A stretch of DNA of 64,000 bases from RGIG5612 sp045598285 (GCA_045598285.1 JAZLLU010000007.1:1-64000); one strand, 5' to 3'. Positions 7,955 through 16,736 are shown, counted from the stretch's first letter. The notes: generated by a model not told the origin, from the letters alone. A program made the numbers and translations.

Positions 7955-8794
7955 ATGATAGTTGGTATTATTGGTGCTGGAACAATGGGTTCTGGTATTG
8001 CCCAAGCATTTGCAAGCTGTGAAGGTTTTGAAGTAAGACTTACTGACATTAACGATGAGTTTGCTGCTGGTGGCAAGAAGAAAATTGAAAAAGGCCTTGC
8101 TGGCCGTGTTGCTAAAGGCAAAATGGAACAAGCTGATGCTGACGCTATTTTAGCTAAAATTACAACTGGTACAAAAGATATTTGTACAGATTGTGATTTA
8201 GTAGTTGAAGCTGCTATTGAAAACATGGAAATCAAAAAACAAACTTTCAAAGAGCTTCAGGCAATCGTTCCTAAGACTTGTCTTTTTGCTACTAACACAT
8301 CATCACTTTCAATTACTGAAATTGGTGCAGGTTTAGACAGACCAGTTACTGGTATGCATTTCTTTAACCCAGCTCCAGTTCTTAAGTTAGTTGAAGTTAT
8401 TGCTGGTGTTAACACACCTAAGGAAGTTGTTGACCAAATTATCAGCATTGCTGAGCAAATTGGCAAAGTTCCTGTACAGGTTGCAGAAGGACCTGGATTC
8501 GTTGTAAACAGAGTTCTTATTCCAATGATTAACGAAGGTATTGGTATTTATGCTGATGGTCTTGCTTCAGTAGAAGGTATTGATACAGCAATGAAACTTG
8601 GTGCTAACCACCCAATGGGACCTTTAGCACTTGGTGACTTAGTTGGTCTTGACGTAGTTCTTGCTATCATGAACGTTTTATATACAGAAACAGGCGATCC
8701 TAAATATCGTCCACATCCACTTCTTAAGAAGATGGTTCGTGGTGGCCTTTTAGGACAAAAGACTGGTAAAGGATTCTACGATTATAGTAAATAA
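7955..8794 (+). CDS. hbd: 3-hydroxybutyryl-CoA dehydrogenase
   Basis: A 279-residue protein with the N-terminal Rossmann motif GAGTMGSGIA (about 7-16) and the catalytic histidine region GMHFFNPAPVLKLVEV (about 133-148). These are hallmarks of the bacterial Hbd/PaaH dehydrogenases that reduce acetoacetyl-CoA to (S)-3-hydroxybutyryl-CoA with NAD(P)H. The C-terminal dimerisation domain ends with the family motif GQKTGKGFYDY. It follows crt by 41 bp with AGGAGG before its ATG. In the classical clostridial bcs operon hbd is last; here it is second. Confidence 0.95.
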   Translation: MIVGIIGAGTMGSGIAQAFASCEGFEVRLTDINDEFAAGGKKKIEKGLAGRVAKGKMEQADADAILAKITTGTKDICTDCDLVVEAAIENMEIKKQTFKELQAIVPKTCLFATNTSSLSITEIGAGLDRPVTGMHFFNPAPVLKLVEVIAGVNTPKEVVDQIISIAEQIGKVPVQVAEGPGFVVNRVLIPMINEGIGIYADGLASVEGIDTAMKLGANHPMGPLALGDLVGLDVVLAIMNVLYTETGDPKYRPHPLLKKMVRGGLLGQKTGKGFYDYSK

Positions 8795-8812
8795 TATATT
8801 AGGAGGAAGAAA

Positions 8813-9985
8813 ATGGATTTCACTTTAAAGAAAGAGCATGAGATGGCTGCTCAACTTTTCAAAGACTTCGCTTTGAATGAAGTTAAGCCTTATGCTCAAG
8901 AAACAGATGAAACTGAAACATTCCCTAGAGCAATAGTTGATAAACTAGCTAAATATGGAATGTTAGGAATACCTGTACCAAAGGAATTCGGTGGTCAAGG
9001 TTGTGACGTTTTAACATACGTTATGTGTGTTGAAGAACTTGCAAAAGTTTGTGGTACAACAAGCGTTATCGTTAGTGCTCATACATCACTTTGCGTTGAC
9101 CCAATTCTTACTTATGGTACTGATGAGCAAAAAGCTAAATACGTTCCTAAGCTTGCTAAGGGCGAATGGCTTGGTGCTTTTGGTTTAACTGAACCTGGTG
9201 CTGGTACAGATGCTCAAGGTCAGCAAACTAAAGCTGTTCTTGATGAAAACACACACGAGTGGGTTATTAACGGTTCTAAGTGCTTTATCACTAACGGTAA
9301 AGAAGCTGACGTTTATATCCTTATCGCTGTTACAGGAACAATTGAAAAACATGGAAGAACTCAGAAAGAAATTTCTGCTTTCATAGTTGAAAAAGACACA
9401 CCTGGATTTACATTCGGTACAAAAGAAAAGAAGATGGGTATCAGAGGTTCATCAACTTATGAACTTATCTTCCAAGATTGTAGAATTCCAGAAGGAAACT
9501 TACTTGGCAAAAAGGGCAAAGGTTTCCAAATTGCTATGCATACTCTTGATGGTGGACGTATTGGTATCGCAGCACAGGCTTTAGGTCTTGCTGAAGGTGC
9601 ACTAGACGCTACTGTTCAATATGTAAAAGAAAGAAAACAATTCGGCAGATCAATTGCTCAATTCCAAAATACTCAATTCCAATTAGCTGATATGGCAACT
9701 AAGGTTAAGGCAGCTCAGATGATGGTATACAGAGCAGCTCTTAAGAAACAACAATTTGCTGAAGACGGAAGAACAAGTTACTCAGTAGAAGCTGCAATGG
9801 CTAAGCTTTATGCTGCAGAAGTTGCAATGGAAGTTACTACTAAGGCTGTTCAACTTCATGGTGGTTATGGTTACATTCGTGAGTACGACGTTGAGCGTAT
9901 GATGCGTGATGCAAAGATTACTGAAATCTATGAAGGAACTAGTGAAGTTCAGAGAATGGTTATTTCAGGCAATTTACTGAACTAA
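8813..9985 (+). CDS. bcd: Short-chain acyl-CoA (probably butyryl-CoA) dehydrogenase
   Basis: A 390-residue acyl-CoA dehydrogenase with the signatures GAFGLTEPGAGTDA (about 122-135) and the C-terminal QLHGGYGYIREYDVERMMRDAKITEIYEGT region, cited here only as a landmark near residues 343-372. The catalytic glutamate is in the YEGTSE stretch. The gene lies directly before etfB and etfA, as in clostridia where Bcd and EtfAB reduce crotonyl-CoA to butyryl-CoA while bifurcating electrons to ferredoxin. Bifurcation here is inferred from context. Strong AGGAGG site; gap to hbd 18 bp. Confidence 0.92.
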   Translation: MDFTLKKEHEMAAQLFKDFALNEVKPYAQETDETETFPRAIVDKLAKYGMLGIPVPKEFGGQGCDVLTYVMCVEELAKVCGTTSVIVSAHTSLCVDPILTYGTDEQKAKYVPKLAKGEWLGAFGLTEPGAGTDAQGQQTKAVLDENTHEWVINGSKCFITNGKEADVYILIAVTGTIEKHGRTQKEISAFIVEKDTPGFTFGTKEKKMGIRGSSTYELIFQDCRIPEGNLLGKKGKGFQIAMHTLDGGRIGIAAQALGLAEGALDATVQYVKERKQFGRSIAQFQNTQFQLADMATKVKAAQMMVYRAALKKQQFAEDGRTSYSVEAAMAKLYAAEVAMEVTTKAVQLHGGYGYIREYDVERMMRDAKITEIYEGTSEVQRMVISGNLLN

Positions 9986-10000
9986 GAAAGGAGCATGAAT

Positions 10001-10783
10001 ATGAAAATAGTTGTTTGTATTAAACAGGTTCCTGACACAAAAGGTGGCGTTCAGTTTAACCCTGATGGAACCTTAAACAGAGGAGCAATGCTTGCTATCA
10101 TGAACCCTGATGACAAAGCAGGTCTTGAAGCAGCTTTGCAATTAAAAGATCAATATGGCGCAGAAGTTACTGTTGTTACAATGGGACTTCCAAAAGCTAC
10201 AGACGTTTTAATGGAAGCACTTGCTATGGGTGCTGACAAAGCAGTTCTTATTACTGACAGAGTTTTAGGTGGAGCCGATACATGGGCAACATCTTCTACA
10301 ATAGCTGCTGGTATTAGAAACTTAGAATACGATTTAATCATCACTGGCCGTCAGGCTATCGATGGTGATACAGCTCAGGTTGGTCCTCAAATTTCTGAGC
10401 ACTTAGATATTCCTGTAATTAGCTATGCACAGGATATCAAAATTGATGGCGACTATGTTATCGTAGAGCGTCAATATGATGACCGTTATCATGTTGTAAA
10501 AGCTAAAATGCCTTGTCTTGTTACAGCACTTGGCGATTTAGCTGAGCCTCGTTATATGACTCCTGGTGGAATCTTTGATGCTGTTAAAGCTGAGATTACT
10601 ACATGGGGCAGAGCTGACCTTAAAGACTTAGACGATGCTAATATCGGTCTTGCAGGTTCTCCTACAAAGATTGCTAAGGCATCTGACAAAGTTCGTAAGG
10701 GCGCTGGTGAAAAAGTTGAACTCGATCCTAAGGAGTCCGTTGCATATCTTATGGGCAAATTAGACGAGAAACATGCTATTTAA
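10001..10783 (+). CDS. etfB: Electron transfer flavoprotein subunit beta
   Basis: EtfB binds a nucleotide cofactor and with EtfA shuttles electrons to the acyl-CoA dehydrogenase encoded just upstream. The start MKIVVCIKQVPDT is the family N terminus, and TGRQAIDGDTAQVGPQ (about 110-125) is the conserved cofactor-binding signature. I place the start at 10001 and not at the in-frame ATG at 9995, because AAAGGAG (9987-9993) then has a normal spacing of seven bases. Length 260 residues, typical of the clostridial form. Confidence 0.94.
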   Translation: MKIVVCIKQVPDTKGGVQFNPDGTLNRGAMLAIMNPDDKAGLEAALQLKDQYGAEVTVVTMGLPKATDVLMEALAMGADKAVLITDRVLGGADTWATSSTIAAGIRNLEYDLIITGRQAIDGDTAQVGPQISEHLDIPVISYAQDIKIDGDYVIVERQYDDRYHVVKAKMPCLVTALGDLAEPRYMTPGGIFDAVKAEITTWGRADLKDLDDANIGLAGSPTKIAKASDKVRKGAGEKVELDPKESVAYLMGKLDEKHAI

Positions 10784-10804
10784 GAGAAGAAAGGAGCGAA
10801 TAAT

Positions 10805-11857
10805 ATGAATACAGCAGATTATAAAGGCGTATATATCTTTGCTGAGCAAGTTGACGGAAAACTTTCTGGTATCGCTTTCGAACTTCTCGGTAAAGCAAAT
10901 GAATTAGCAAAAGATTTAAATACATATGTTGCTGCAGTTGTTATCGGTTCAGGCATTGAAGGCCTTGCTGATGAACTTGCAGAGTATGGCGCACAAAAGG
11001 TTATCGTTATTGATGATCCTGAGTGCAAAGATTATAGAACTGAGCCTTACGCTCATGCTTTGGCCTCAGCTATTAACGAATACAAACCTGAAATCATGTT
11101 AGTTGGTGCTACACCAATCGGACGTGACCTTGGACCTAGAGTTTCTGCTAGAGTTGCTACAGGTTTAACAGCTGACTGTACAAGTCTTGATATTGGTGAT
11201 TTCCCACTTCAACCTATTCCTGGAAAAGAAGATGAACAACTTCATGGTCAACTTCTTATGACTCGTCCAGCTTTTGGTGGAAATACAATCGCTACTATCG
11301 CTTGTCCTTATAACAGACCACAGATGGCAACAGTTCGTCCTGGTGTTATGCAACGTCAAGCTAAACAAGAAGGTGCTAAAGCAGAAGTTATTGAATTTAA
11401 CCCTGGTTTCACACCTAACAACAAATACGTTGAAATTTTAGAAATCGTTAAGAACGTAAGCGAAACTGTTGATATTATGGATGCAAAAATCTTAGTATCA
11501 GGTGGTCGTGGAATGGGCGGCCCTGAAAACTTTAAGCTTTTAAGAGACCTTGCTGATGCTCTTGGCGGAGAAGTTGCTTGTAGCCGTGCTGTTGTAGACT
11601 CAGGCTGGATGCCAAAAGATATGCAAGTTGGTCAAACTGGTAAAACAGTTCGTCCACAAATTTATGTTGCATGTGGCATTAGCGGAGCTATCCAACACGT
11701 AGCAGGTATGGAAGAGTCTGATCTCATTATCGCAATTAACAAAGACGAGACAGCACCAATTTTCGATGTTGCTGATTACGGTCTTGTAGGCGACTTGTTC
11801 AAGATTGTTCCTGAATTAACAGAAGCTATTAAAGAGTATAAAGCTTCAAAGAAATAA
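10805..11857 (+). CDS. etfA: Electron transfer flavoprotein subunit alpha
   Basis: A 350-residue EtfA. The C-terminal FAD-binding domain is clear, with SGGRGMGGPENF (about 231-242), the VGQTGKTVRPQIYVACGISG segment (about 275-294) and the conserved end region AINKDETAPIFDVADYG. Together with EtfB it forms the FAD-containing electron carrier of the crotonyl-CoA operon. It is the last gene of that operon and is followed 11 bp later by a strong terminator. Confidence 0.95.
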   Translation: MNTADYKGVYIFAEQVDGKLSGIAFELLGKANELAKDLNTYVAAVVIGSGIEGLADELAEYGAQKVIVIDDPECKDYRTEPYAHALASAINEYKPEIMLVGATPIGRDLGPRVSARVATGLTADCTSLDIGDFPLQPIPGKEDEQLHGQLLMTRPAFGGNTIATIACPYNRPQMATVRPGVMQRQAKQEGAKAEVIEFNPGFTPNNKYVEILEIVKNVSETVDIMDAKILVSGGRGMGGPENFKLLRDLADALGGEVACSRAVVDSGWMPKDMQVGQTGKTVRPQIYVACGISGAIQHVAGMEESDLIIAINKDETAPIFDVADYGLVGDLFKIVPELTEAIKEYKASKK

Positions 11858-11868
11858 TAATTTAATTA

Positions 11869-11896
11869 GGCGGTTACTTTGTAACCGCCTTTTTTC
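11869..11896 (+). terminator. Rho-independent terminator after etfA
   Basis: GGCGGTTAC (11869-11877), loop TTT, GTAACCGCC (11881-11889), then six Ts. A perfect 9-bp GC-rich stem with a T-run. The gap start codon is only 30 bp beyond the T-run, which leaves little room for a separate promoter. The terminator may therefore be partial, letting some transcripts enter gap-pgk-tpi. Confidence 0.95.
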
Positions 11897-11925
11897 TATT
11901 TTCAAATAATAAAAGGAGATAAAAA

Positions 11926-12939
11926 ATGGGTAAAAAAAGAGTAGCAATAAACGGTTTTGGTCGTATTGGTAGATTAACTTTTAGAAGATTGTTTAATGAC
12001 AAAGAAGTTGAAGTTGTTGCAATTAACTGTTCTCACCCAACAGAAGAAATTGCGCATCTTCTTAAATATGATTCAACACAAGGTCAATTTGAGGCAGCCG
12101 ACAAAGTTAGAGCATCAAAGAATTTCCTTACAATTGGAAAACAAAAAGTTCAAATTTTAAGAGAACGTGATGCTAGCAAACTTCCTTGGAAAGACTTAAA
12201 TATTGATATTGTTATTGAATGTACTGGAGCAAATAATTCAAAAGAAAAATCAATGGCACATATTAATGCTGGTGCTAAGAAAGTTGTTATTTCTGCACCT
12301 GCAGGCGATATCCCTACAATCGTTTTTGGCGTAAACGAAAAGAAATTAAAGAAGTCAGATAATGTTATTTCTGGCGCTTCATGTACAACTAACTGCTTAG
12401 CGCCTATGGCTTACAATTTAAATAAATTAGTTCCTATTGAAAAAGGTCTTATGACTACAATTCATGCTTACACAGGTGATCAAGAACCTCTTGATGCTTT
12501 CCATAAAAAAGGCGATTTAAGACGTGCAAGAAGTTGCGCTATTAATATCGTTCCTAATACAACTGGTGCTGCTAAAGCTATTGGTCTTGTTATTCCTGAA
12601 CTTAAAGGAAAACTTGATGGCGCAGCTCAAAGAGTTCCAACTCCTACAGGTTCTCTTACAGAACTTACATGTGTTGTAAACGGTAAAGTTACAGCTGAAG
12701 AAATCAATGCTTTCATGAAGAAGAATAAAAACGATTCTTATTTCTACACAGAAGACCCAATCGTTTCTTCTGATATCATTGGTATGAGCGCTGGTTCTAT
12801 GTTTGATGCAACTCAAACTAAGGTTATGGAACTTGGCAAGAAATCTTTTGTTAAAGTTGTTGCGTGGTATGACAATGAATATTCTTACACTTGCCAGCTT
12901 TGCAGAGTTGTAAAATACGTAGCTAAGAAGTTCTTATAA
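11926..12939 (+). CDS. gapA: Glyceraldehyde-3-phosphate dehydrogenase, type I
   Basis: Glycolytic NAD-dependent GAPDH, 337 residues. It starts with the Rossmann motif INGFGRIGR (about 8-16) and contains the active-site signature SGASCTTNC with the catalytic cysteine at about 153 and the histidine in TTIHAYTGDQ at about 179. The C-terminal WYDNEYSYTCQ is conserved. AAAGGAG precedes the ATG. First of a gap-pgk-tpi set, 12 bp before pgk. Codon use matches the highly expressed operon upstream. Confidence 0.96.
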   Translation: MGKKRVAINGFGRIGRLTFRRLFNDKEVEVVAINCSHPTEEIAHLLKYDSTQGQFEAADKVRASKNFLTIGKQKVQILRERDASKLPWKDLNIDIVIECTGANNSKEKSMAHINAGAKKVVISAPAGDIPTIVFGVNEKKLKKSDNVISGASCTTNCLAPMAYNLNKLVPIEKGLMTTIHAYTGDQEPLDAFHKKGDLRRARSCAINIVPNTTGAAKAIGLVIPELKGKLDGAAQRVPTPTGSLTELTCVVNGKVTAEEINAFMKKNKNDSYFYTEDPIVSSDIIGMSAGSMFDATQTKVMELGKKSFVKVVAWYDNEYSYTCQLCRVVKYVAKKFL

Positions 12940-12950
12940 GGAGAAGTATT

Positions 12951-14144
12951 ATGTTAAATAAAGTTTCTATTGATGACATTAATGTTAAGGGCAAAAATGT
13001 TTTACTTAGGCTTGACTTAAATGTACCTATGAAGGAAGGCAAGATTACTGACGATACTAGAATCGTTGCAGCTCTTCCTACTATTAAAAAACTTGTTGAT
13101 GATGGTGGAAGAATTTTTGCTTGCTCACATCTTGGAAAACCTAAAGGAAAAGTTAATGAAGACTTAACTTTAGCTCCTGTAGCGGTTAGATTAAGCGAAC
13201 TTTTAGGCCAGGAAGTTTTATTCCTTAAGGACAATGAAGTTGTAGGTGAACACGCTAAATGGTTTAAGACTCATATGGAGGATGGCCAGGTTGTTCTTCT
13301 TGAAAATACTAGATTTCGTCCTGAAGAAGAAGCTAATGATGAAGGCTTTTCAAAAGAACTTGCTTCATTATGCGACGTTTATGTAAATGATGCATTTGGT
13401 ACAGCTCACAGGGCTCATGCTTCGACTGCAGGTGTAGCTGCCTTCGTTAAAGAAAATGCTGTTGGATATCTTATGCAAAAAGAACTTGATTACTTAGGAA
13501 ATGCTGTTGAAAGTCCTGTTAGACCTTTTGCTGCTATTTTAGGTGGTTCTAAAGTTTCTTCAAAGATTACAGTTATCGATAACTTACTTGAAAAAGTTGA
13601 TATCTTACTTATCGGTGGTGGCATGGCTTATACCTTTGCAAAAGCTCAAGGTGGAAACATTGGTAAGAGTTTAGTTGAAGAAGAATATCTTGATTATGCA
13701 AAAGATATGATTAAGAAAGCTGCTGAAAAAAATGTTAAGTTAGTTTTACCAGTTGATACTGTTATAGCTAGTGAAATTTCAAATGATGTTCCATTTGAGA
13801 CAGTTGATATTAAGAACATTCCTGATGATAAAATGGGTGTTGATATTGGTGAAAAAACTATCGAAGCTTTTAAGGATGCTCTTAAAGATGCCAAGACAGT
13901 AATTTGGAATGGACCTATGGGCGTTTTCGAAGTTTCTAATTTTGCTAAAGGTACTAAAGAAATTGCTAAGACACTTAGCGAACTTGATGCTACGACAGTT
14001 ATTGGTGGTGGCGATAGTGCGGCTGCAGTTAATCAGCTTGGCTTTGGCGACAAGATGACTCATATTAGCACAGGTGGCGGAGCTTCTTTAGAATTCTTAG
14101 AGGGCAAAGTAATGCCTGGCGTTGATGCAATTAATGATAAATAA
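12951..14144 (+). CDS. pgk: Phosphoglycerate kinase
   Basis: Glycolytic enzyme that transfers the phosphate of 1,3-bisphosphoglycerate to ADP. The 397-residue protein has the N-terminal RLDLNVPM (about 21-28) and the LLENTRFRPEEE segment, and the nucleotide-binding C-terminal glycine-rich motifs GGGDSAAAV and STGGGASLEFLEG. Length is normal. AGGAG lies before the ATG, 11 bp after gapA. The 80-bp gap to tpiA contains repeats that may affect the relative expression of the two genes. Confidence 0.97.
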   Translation: MLNKVSIDDINVKGKNVLLRLDLNVPMKEGKITDDTRIVAALPTIKKLVDDGGRIFACSHLGKPKGKVNEDLTLAPVAVRLSELLGQEVLFLKDNEVVGEHAKWFKTHMEDGQVVLLENTRFRPEEEANDEGFSKELASLCDVYVNDAFGTAHRAHASTAGVAAFVKENAVGYLMQKELDYLGNAVESPVRPFAAILGGSKVSSKITVIDNLLEKVDILLIGGGMAYTFAKAQGGNIGKSLVEEEYLDYAKDMIKKAAEKNVKLVLPVDTVIASEISNDVPFETVDIKNIPDDKMGVDIGEKTIEAFKDALKDAKTVIWNGPMGVFEVSNFAKGTKEIAKTLSELDATTVIGGGDSAAAVNQLGFGDKMTHISTGGGASLEFLEGKVMPGVDAINDK

Positions 14145-14200
14145 TTTTGCGAATTTTATGCAGTTGCGAATTGAAATTCAGATTTTTGTGACTGCAAAAT
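14144..14200 (+). other. Structured pgk-tpiA intergenic segment
   Basis: TTGCGAATT occurs twice, at 14147-14155 and 14164-14172. ATTTTGC (14144-14150) can pair with GCAAAAT (14194-14200), and GCAGT (14160-14164) can pair with ACTGC (14191-14195); the two pairings share bases and exclude each other. No clear T-run terminator. Possibly an mRNA processing or stability element. Confidence 0.35.
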
Positions 14201-14224
14201 ATTAAGTTAATAGAGGTAGTTGAC

Positions 14225-14974
14225 ATGAGAAGAAAAGTTGTTGCTGGAAACTGGAAAATGAATATGACTCCTAGCGAAGCGAAGGAGCTTATTAAGACAT
14301 TAAAACCTAAAGTTTTTAATAAGAATGTTGACGTGATTTTTTGCGTCCCATTTGTAGATATCCAAGTTGCTATTGATGAAGTAATTGGAAGCGATATTGC
14401 TATTGGTGCGCAAAACATGTTCTTCGAGGAAAAGGGAGCTTATACAGGTGAAATTTCTCCAAACATGCTTTATGAACTTGGTGTTGAATATGTAATTATT
14501 GGTCATTCTGAGCGCAGACAAATTTTTGGTGAGACTGATGAGTGCGTAAATAAAAAAGTATTAAAAGCTTTTGAGCACGACCTCACTCCTATTATTTGTT
14601 GCGGCGAAACTTTAGAGCAAAGAGAAGCTGGCGAAACTGTTGATTTTGTTAAGGGACAAATTACTAAAGCATTTGAGGGCGTTGAAATTGAAGATGCTGT
14701 TAATGCTATCATCGCTTATGAGCCTATTTGGGCTATTGGTACTGGCAAAGTTGCCACAGCAGAACAAGCCGAAGAAGTTTGTCTTGCAATAAGAGATACA
14801 ATTTGTGATTTGTATGGCGAAGACGTTGCATGCGATATTCGTATTCTTTATGGTGGCAGCGTTAACGGAAGTAATGCTGCTGAAATCTTTGCTATGGAAG
14901 ATATCGATGGTGGTCTTGTTGGCGGCGCTTCTCTTAAAGAGGACTTCGCAAAAATTGTGAATTACGATAGATAA
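14225..14974 (+). CDS. tpiA: Triosephosphate isomerase
   Basis: A 249-residue TIM-barrel enzyme that interconverts dihydroxyacetone phosphate and glyceraldehyde-3-phosphate. Catalytic residues are visible: the lysine in GNWKMN (about 8-13), the histidine in IIGHSERRQ (about 92-100), and the glutamate in AYEPIWAIGTG (about 162-172). The phosphate-binding GGSVN and GGLVGGASL follow. A GAGGTAG ribosome binding site precedes the ATG. Its stop codon overlaps the ruvA start (TAATG), coupling a glycolytic gene to a repair operon. Confidence 0.96.
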   Translation: MRRKVVAGNWKMNMTPSEAKELIKTLKPKVFNKNVDVIFCVPFVDIQVAIDEVIGSDIAIGAQNMFFEEKGAYTGEISPNMLYELGVEYVIIGHSERRQIFGETDECVNKKVLKAFEHDLTPIICCGETLEQREAGETVDFVKGQITKAFEGVEIEDAVNAIIAYEPIWAIGTGKVATAEQAEEVCLAIRDTICDLYGEDVACDIRILYGGSVNGSNAAEIFAMEDIDGGLVGGASLKEDFAKIVNYDR

Positions 14975-15570
14975 TGATTGGATATATTAAAGGCGTAGTT
15001 TCGCAAATTAACGAAAATAATATTATCTTAGAAAATAACGGCATAGGTTATTTAATTAATATGCCGTTATCTTCTTTGTATAAGCTAGGCGAAGGTATGG
15101 AAGTTACTATTTATACCTTTATGGCTTTTGGCAAAGAAGATGTTTCTCTTTGTGGGTTTACTTCAAAAGACGATTTAGAGATGTTTAAGAATCTTTTGAA
15201 GGTTAGTGGAATTGGTCCTAAAGGCGCAATGAATATTTTATCTAGCGTTGATAGCGAAACCTTAAAGATGGCAATTGTTTCTGGAGACGATAAGCTTATT
15301 GCCGCGTCGAAAGGAATCAGTGCTAAGACTGCTCAAAAAATTATTCTTGAACTTAAAGGAAAAGTTAATAAGGGGTTGCTTAGCAGTGGTGTGGATTTAG
15401 GCAATAAAATTTCACAAAATAGCAGTATTATTGATGAAGCAATAAATGTTGTTGTAGCAACAGGATTTGATCGCACGGCATGCATGAAGGCAGTTTCAAA
15501 AATTGAAATTACAGATGGCATGAGCACGGACGATTTAATTGATGCAATATTTGCAAATATTAATATTTAA
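14974..15570 (+). CDS. ruvA: Holliday junction branch migration protein RuvA
   Basis: RuvA binds Holliday junctions as a tetramer and recruits RuvB. The 198-residue protein has the N-terminal OB-fold (MIGYIKGVV), the central helix-hairpin-helix region (LLKVSGIGPKGAMNIL, about 71-86, and GISAKTAQKIILELKG, about 112-127) and a short C-terminal RuvB-contacting domain after a flexible linker. It overlaps tpiA by one base and is followed by ruvB two bases after its stop codon. No ruvC lies here; a RecU resolvase is encoded at 60.4-61.0 kb. Confidence 0.95.
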   Translation: MIGYIKGVVSQINENNIILENNGIGYLINMPLSSLYKLGEGMEVTIYTFMAFGKEDVSLCGFTSKDDLEMFKNLLKVSGIGPKGAMNILSSVDSETLKMAIVSGDDKLIAASKGISAKTAQKIILELKGKVNKGLLSSGVDLGNKISQNSSIIDEAINVVVATGFDRTACMKAVSKIEITDGMSTDDLIDAIFANINI

Positions 15571-15572
15571 TT

Positions 15573-16577
15573 ATGAGTAAAGATGCAATTAATACAAATG
15601 TTATACCCGAAGAAAAAGAGGTTGAAAATAATTTAAGACCTCTTACTTTCGAGACTTATATTGGACAAGAAAAAATTAAAAGCAACTTAAAGATTTATAT
15701 TCAGGCGGCTAAAGAAAGAGAAGAGCCTATTGATCATGTTTTGCTTTATGGTGCTCCAGGTCTAGGAAAAACTACTTTAGCAGGAATTATTGCTAATGAG
15801 ATGGGCACTTCTATGAAAATAGTTGCTGGTCCTTCTATTGAATATCCAGGTGAGATTTTAGCAATTATTAAGCAACTTCCTAAAGGTGGCGTATTGTTTG
15901 TTGATGAAATTCATAGACTTTCCAAACCTGTTGAAGAAGCTCTTTATTCTGTAATGGAAGATTTTGCTTTTGATGCTGTAATTGAAAATGGTGAACAAAC
16001 AACTGTCAAGAGAATTAAAGTTGATAAATTTACTTTAATTGGAGCTACGACTAGAGCAGGCCTTTTGTCAGCACCACTTAGAGATAGATTTGGAATAATT
16101 CATCGAATGGAATTTTATGAGCCTGAAGAGTTAGCTCAGATAGTTACTAACTCGGCTAAGAAATTAAATATCGATAAGATTGATGCAACTGGCGCATTAG
16201 AGATAGGAAATTGTTCTAGGGGAACTCCTAGAATTGCTAATAGAATCTTAAGAAGAGTTAGAGATTATGCGCAAGTTAAATATGATGGAAAGATAACAAA
16301 AGAAGTAGTTGATGAAGCTCTTAATCTTTTGGACATTGACCAAAAAGGTTTAGATCTTACTGATAGAGCAATACTTCTTACTATGATAAATAAATTTAAT
16401 GGTGGACCCGTTGGTCTTGATACTCTTGCTGCTGCAATCGGTGACGATGCAGGCACAATAGAAGACGTGTACGAGCCATACCTTGTAAAGAGCGGCTTTA
16501 TAAACCGCACTCCAAGAGGCCGTGTCGTAACCGACCTCGCATACACTCATCTTAATAAGAAGCCATTTGATAATTAA
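15573..16577 (+). CDS. ruvB: Holliday junction branch migration ATPase RuvB
   Basis: RuvB is the AAA+ hexameric motor of branch migration. The 334-residue protein has Walker A GAPGLGKTT (about 60-68), Walker B FVDEIHR (about 108-114), sensor GATTRAGLLSAPLRDRFG (about 151-168) and the C-terminal winged helix ending TPRGRVVTDLAY. There is no Shine-Dalgarno sequence before its ATG, which starts two bases after the ruvA stop codon, so coupling to ruvA is likely. The structured intergenic region at 16578-16740 follows. Confidence 0.96.
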   Translation: MSKDAINTNVIPEEKEVENNLRPLTFETYIGQEKIKSNLKIYIQAAKEREEPIDHVLLYGAPGLGKTTLAGIIANEMGTSMKIVAGPSIEYPGEILAIIKQLPKGGVLFVDEIHRLSKPVEEALYSVMEDFAFDAVIENGEQTTVKRIKVDKFTLIGATTRAGLLSAPLRDRFGIIHRMEFYEPEELAQIVTNSAKKLNIDKIDATGALEIGNCSRGTPRIANRILRRVRDYAQVKYDGKITKEVVDEALNLLDIDQKGLDLTDRAILLTMINKFNGGPVGLDTLAAAIGDDAGTIEDVYEPYLVKSGFINRTPRGRVVTDLAYTHLNKKPFDN

Positions 16578-16593
16578 CGAGCAGAGCCGTCAC

Positions 16594-16630
16594 AACTTTT
16601 TTCAGAGCGTATTAGCGATTGAAAAAAGTT
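16594..16630. repeat. Hairpin element, copy B
   Basis: AACTTTTTTC (16594-16603) and GAAAAAAGTT (16621-16630) form a perfect 10-bp stem around the loop AGAGCGTATTAGCGATT. The loop closely matches that of the larger hairpin at 16671-16736, while the stems differ by compensating changes. ACGAGCA occurs on both sides, at 16577-16583 and 16641-16647. Not a typical terminator, as no T-run directly follows the stem. Confidence 0.7.
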
Positions 16631-16670
16631 CGTACAGGACACGAGCAATTAGTTGAGAAATATTTTTTTG

Positions 16671-16736
16671 CGAGAGAAGTCGCATAACTTCTCGAAGAGC
16701 GTTTTTCGCGATTGAGAGAAGTTGATGCGATTCTCG
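16671..16736. repeat. Extended hairpin element, copy C, just before the ftsW/rodA-type gene
   Basis: Nested arms: CGAGA (16671-16675) with TCTCG (16732-16736), TCGCAT (16680-16685) with ATGCGA (16725-16730), AACTTCTC (16686-16693) with GAGAAGTT (16716-16723). The loop contains AGAGCG then CGCGATTGA, as in copy B, with its own GCG/CGC mini-stem. GAGAAGT occurs on both sides of ACTTCTC (16674-16680 and 16716-16722), so two alternative folds exist. The next start codon, at 16754, has no Shine-Dalgarno site, so the fold could influence its translation. Confidence 0.7.

Noticed and set aside
7933..8250. Open frame opposite hbd on the minus strand
   Set aside because: Lies fully within hbd; no family pattern and no ribosome binding site. 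The same holds for similar frames opposite pgk, gapA, recA, lspA and others.
16594..16736. Intrinsic terminators of ruvB
   Set aside because: The stems are stable but neither is directly followed by a T-run; the only T-run (16663-16669) lies between them, not at the end of a stem.
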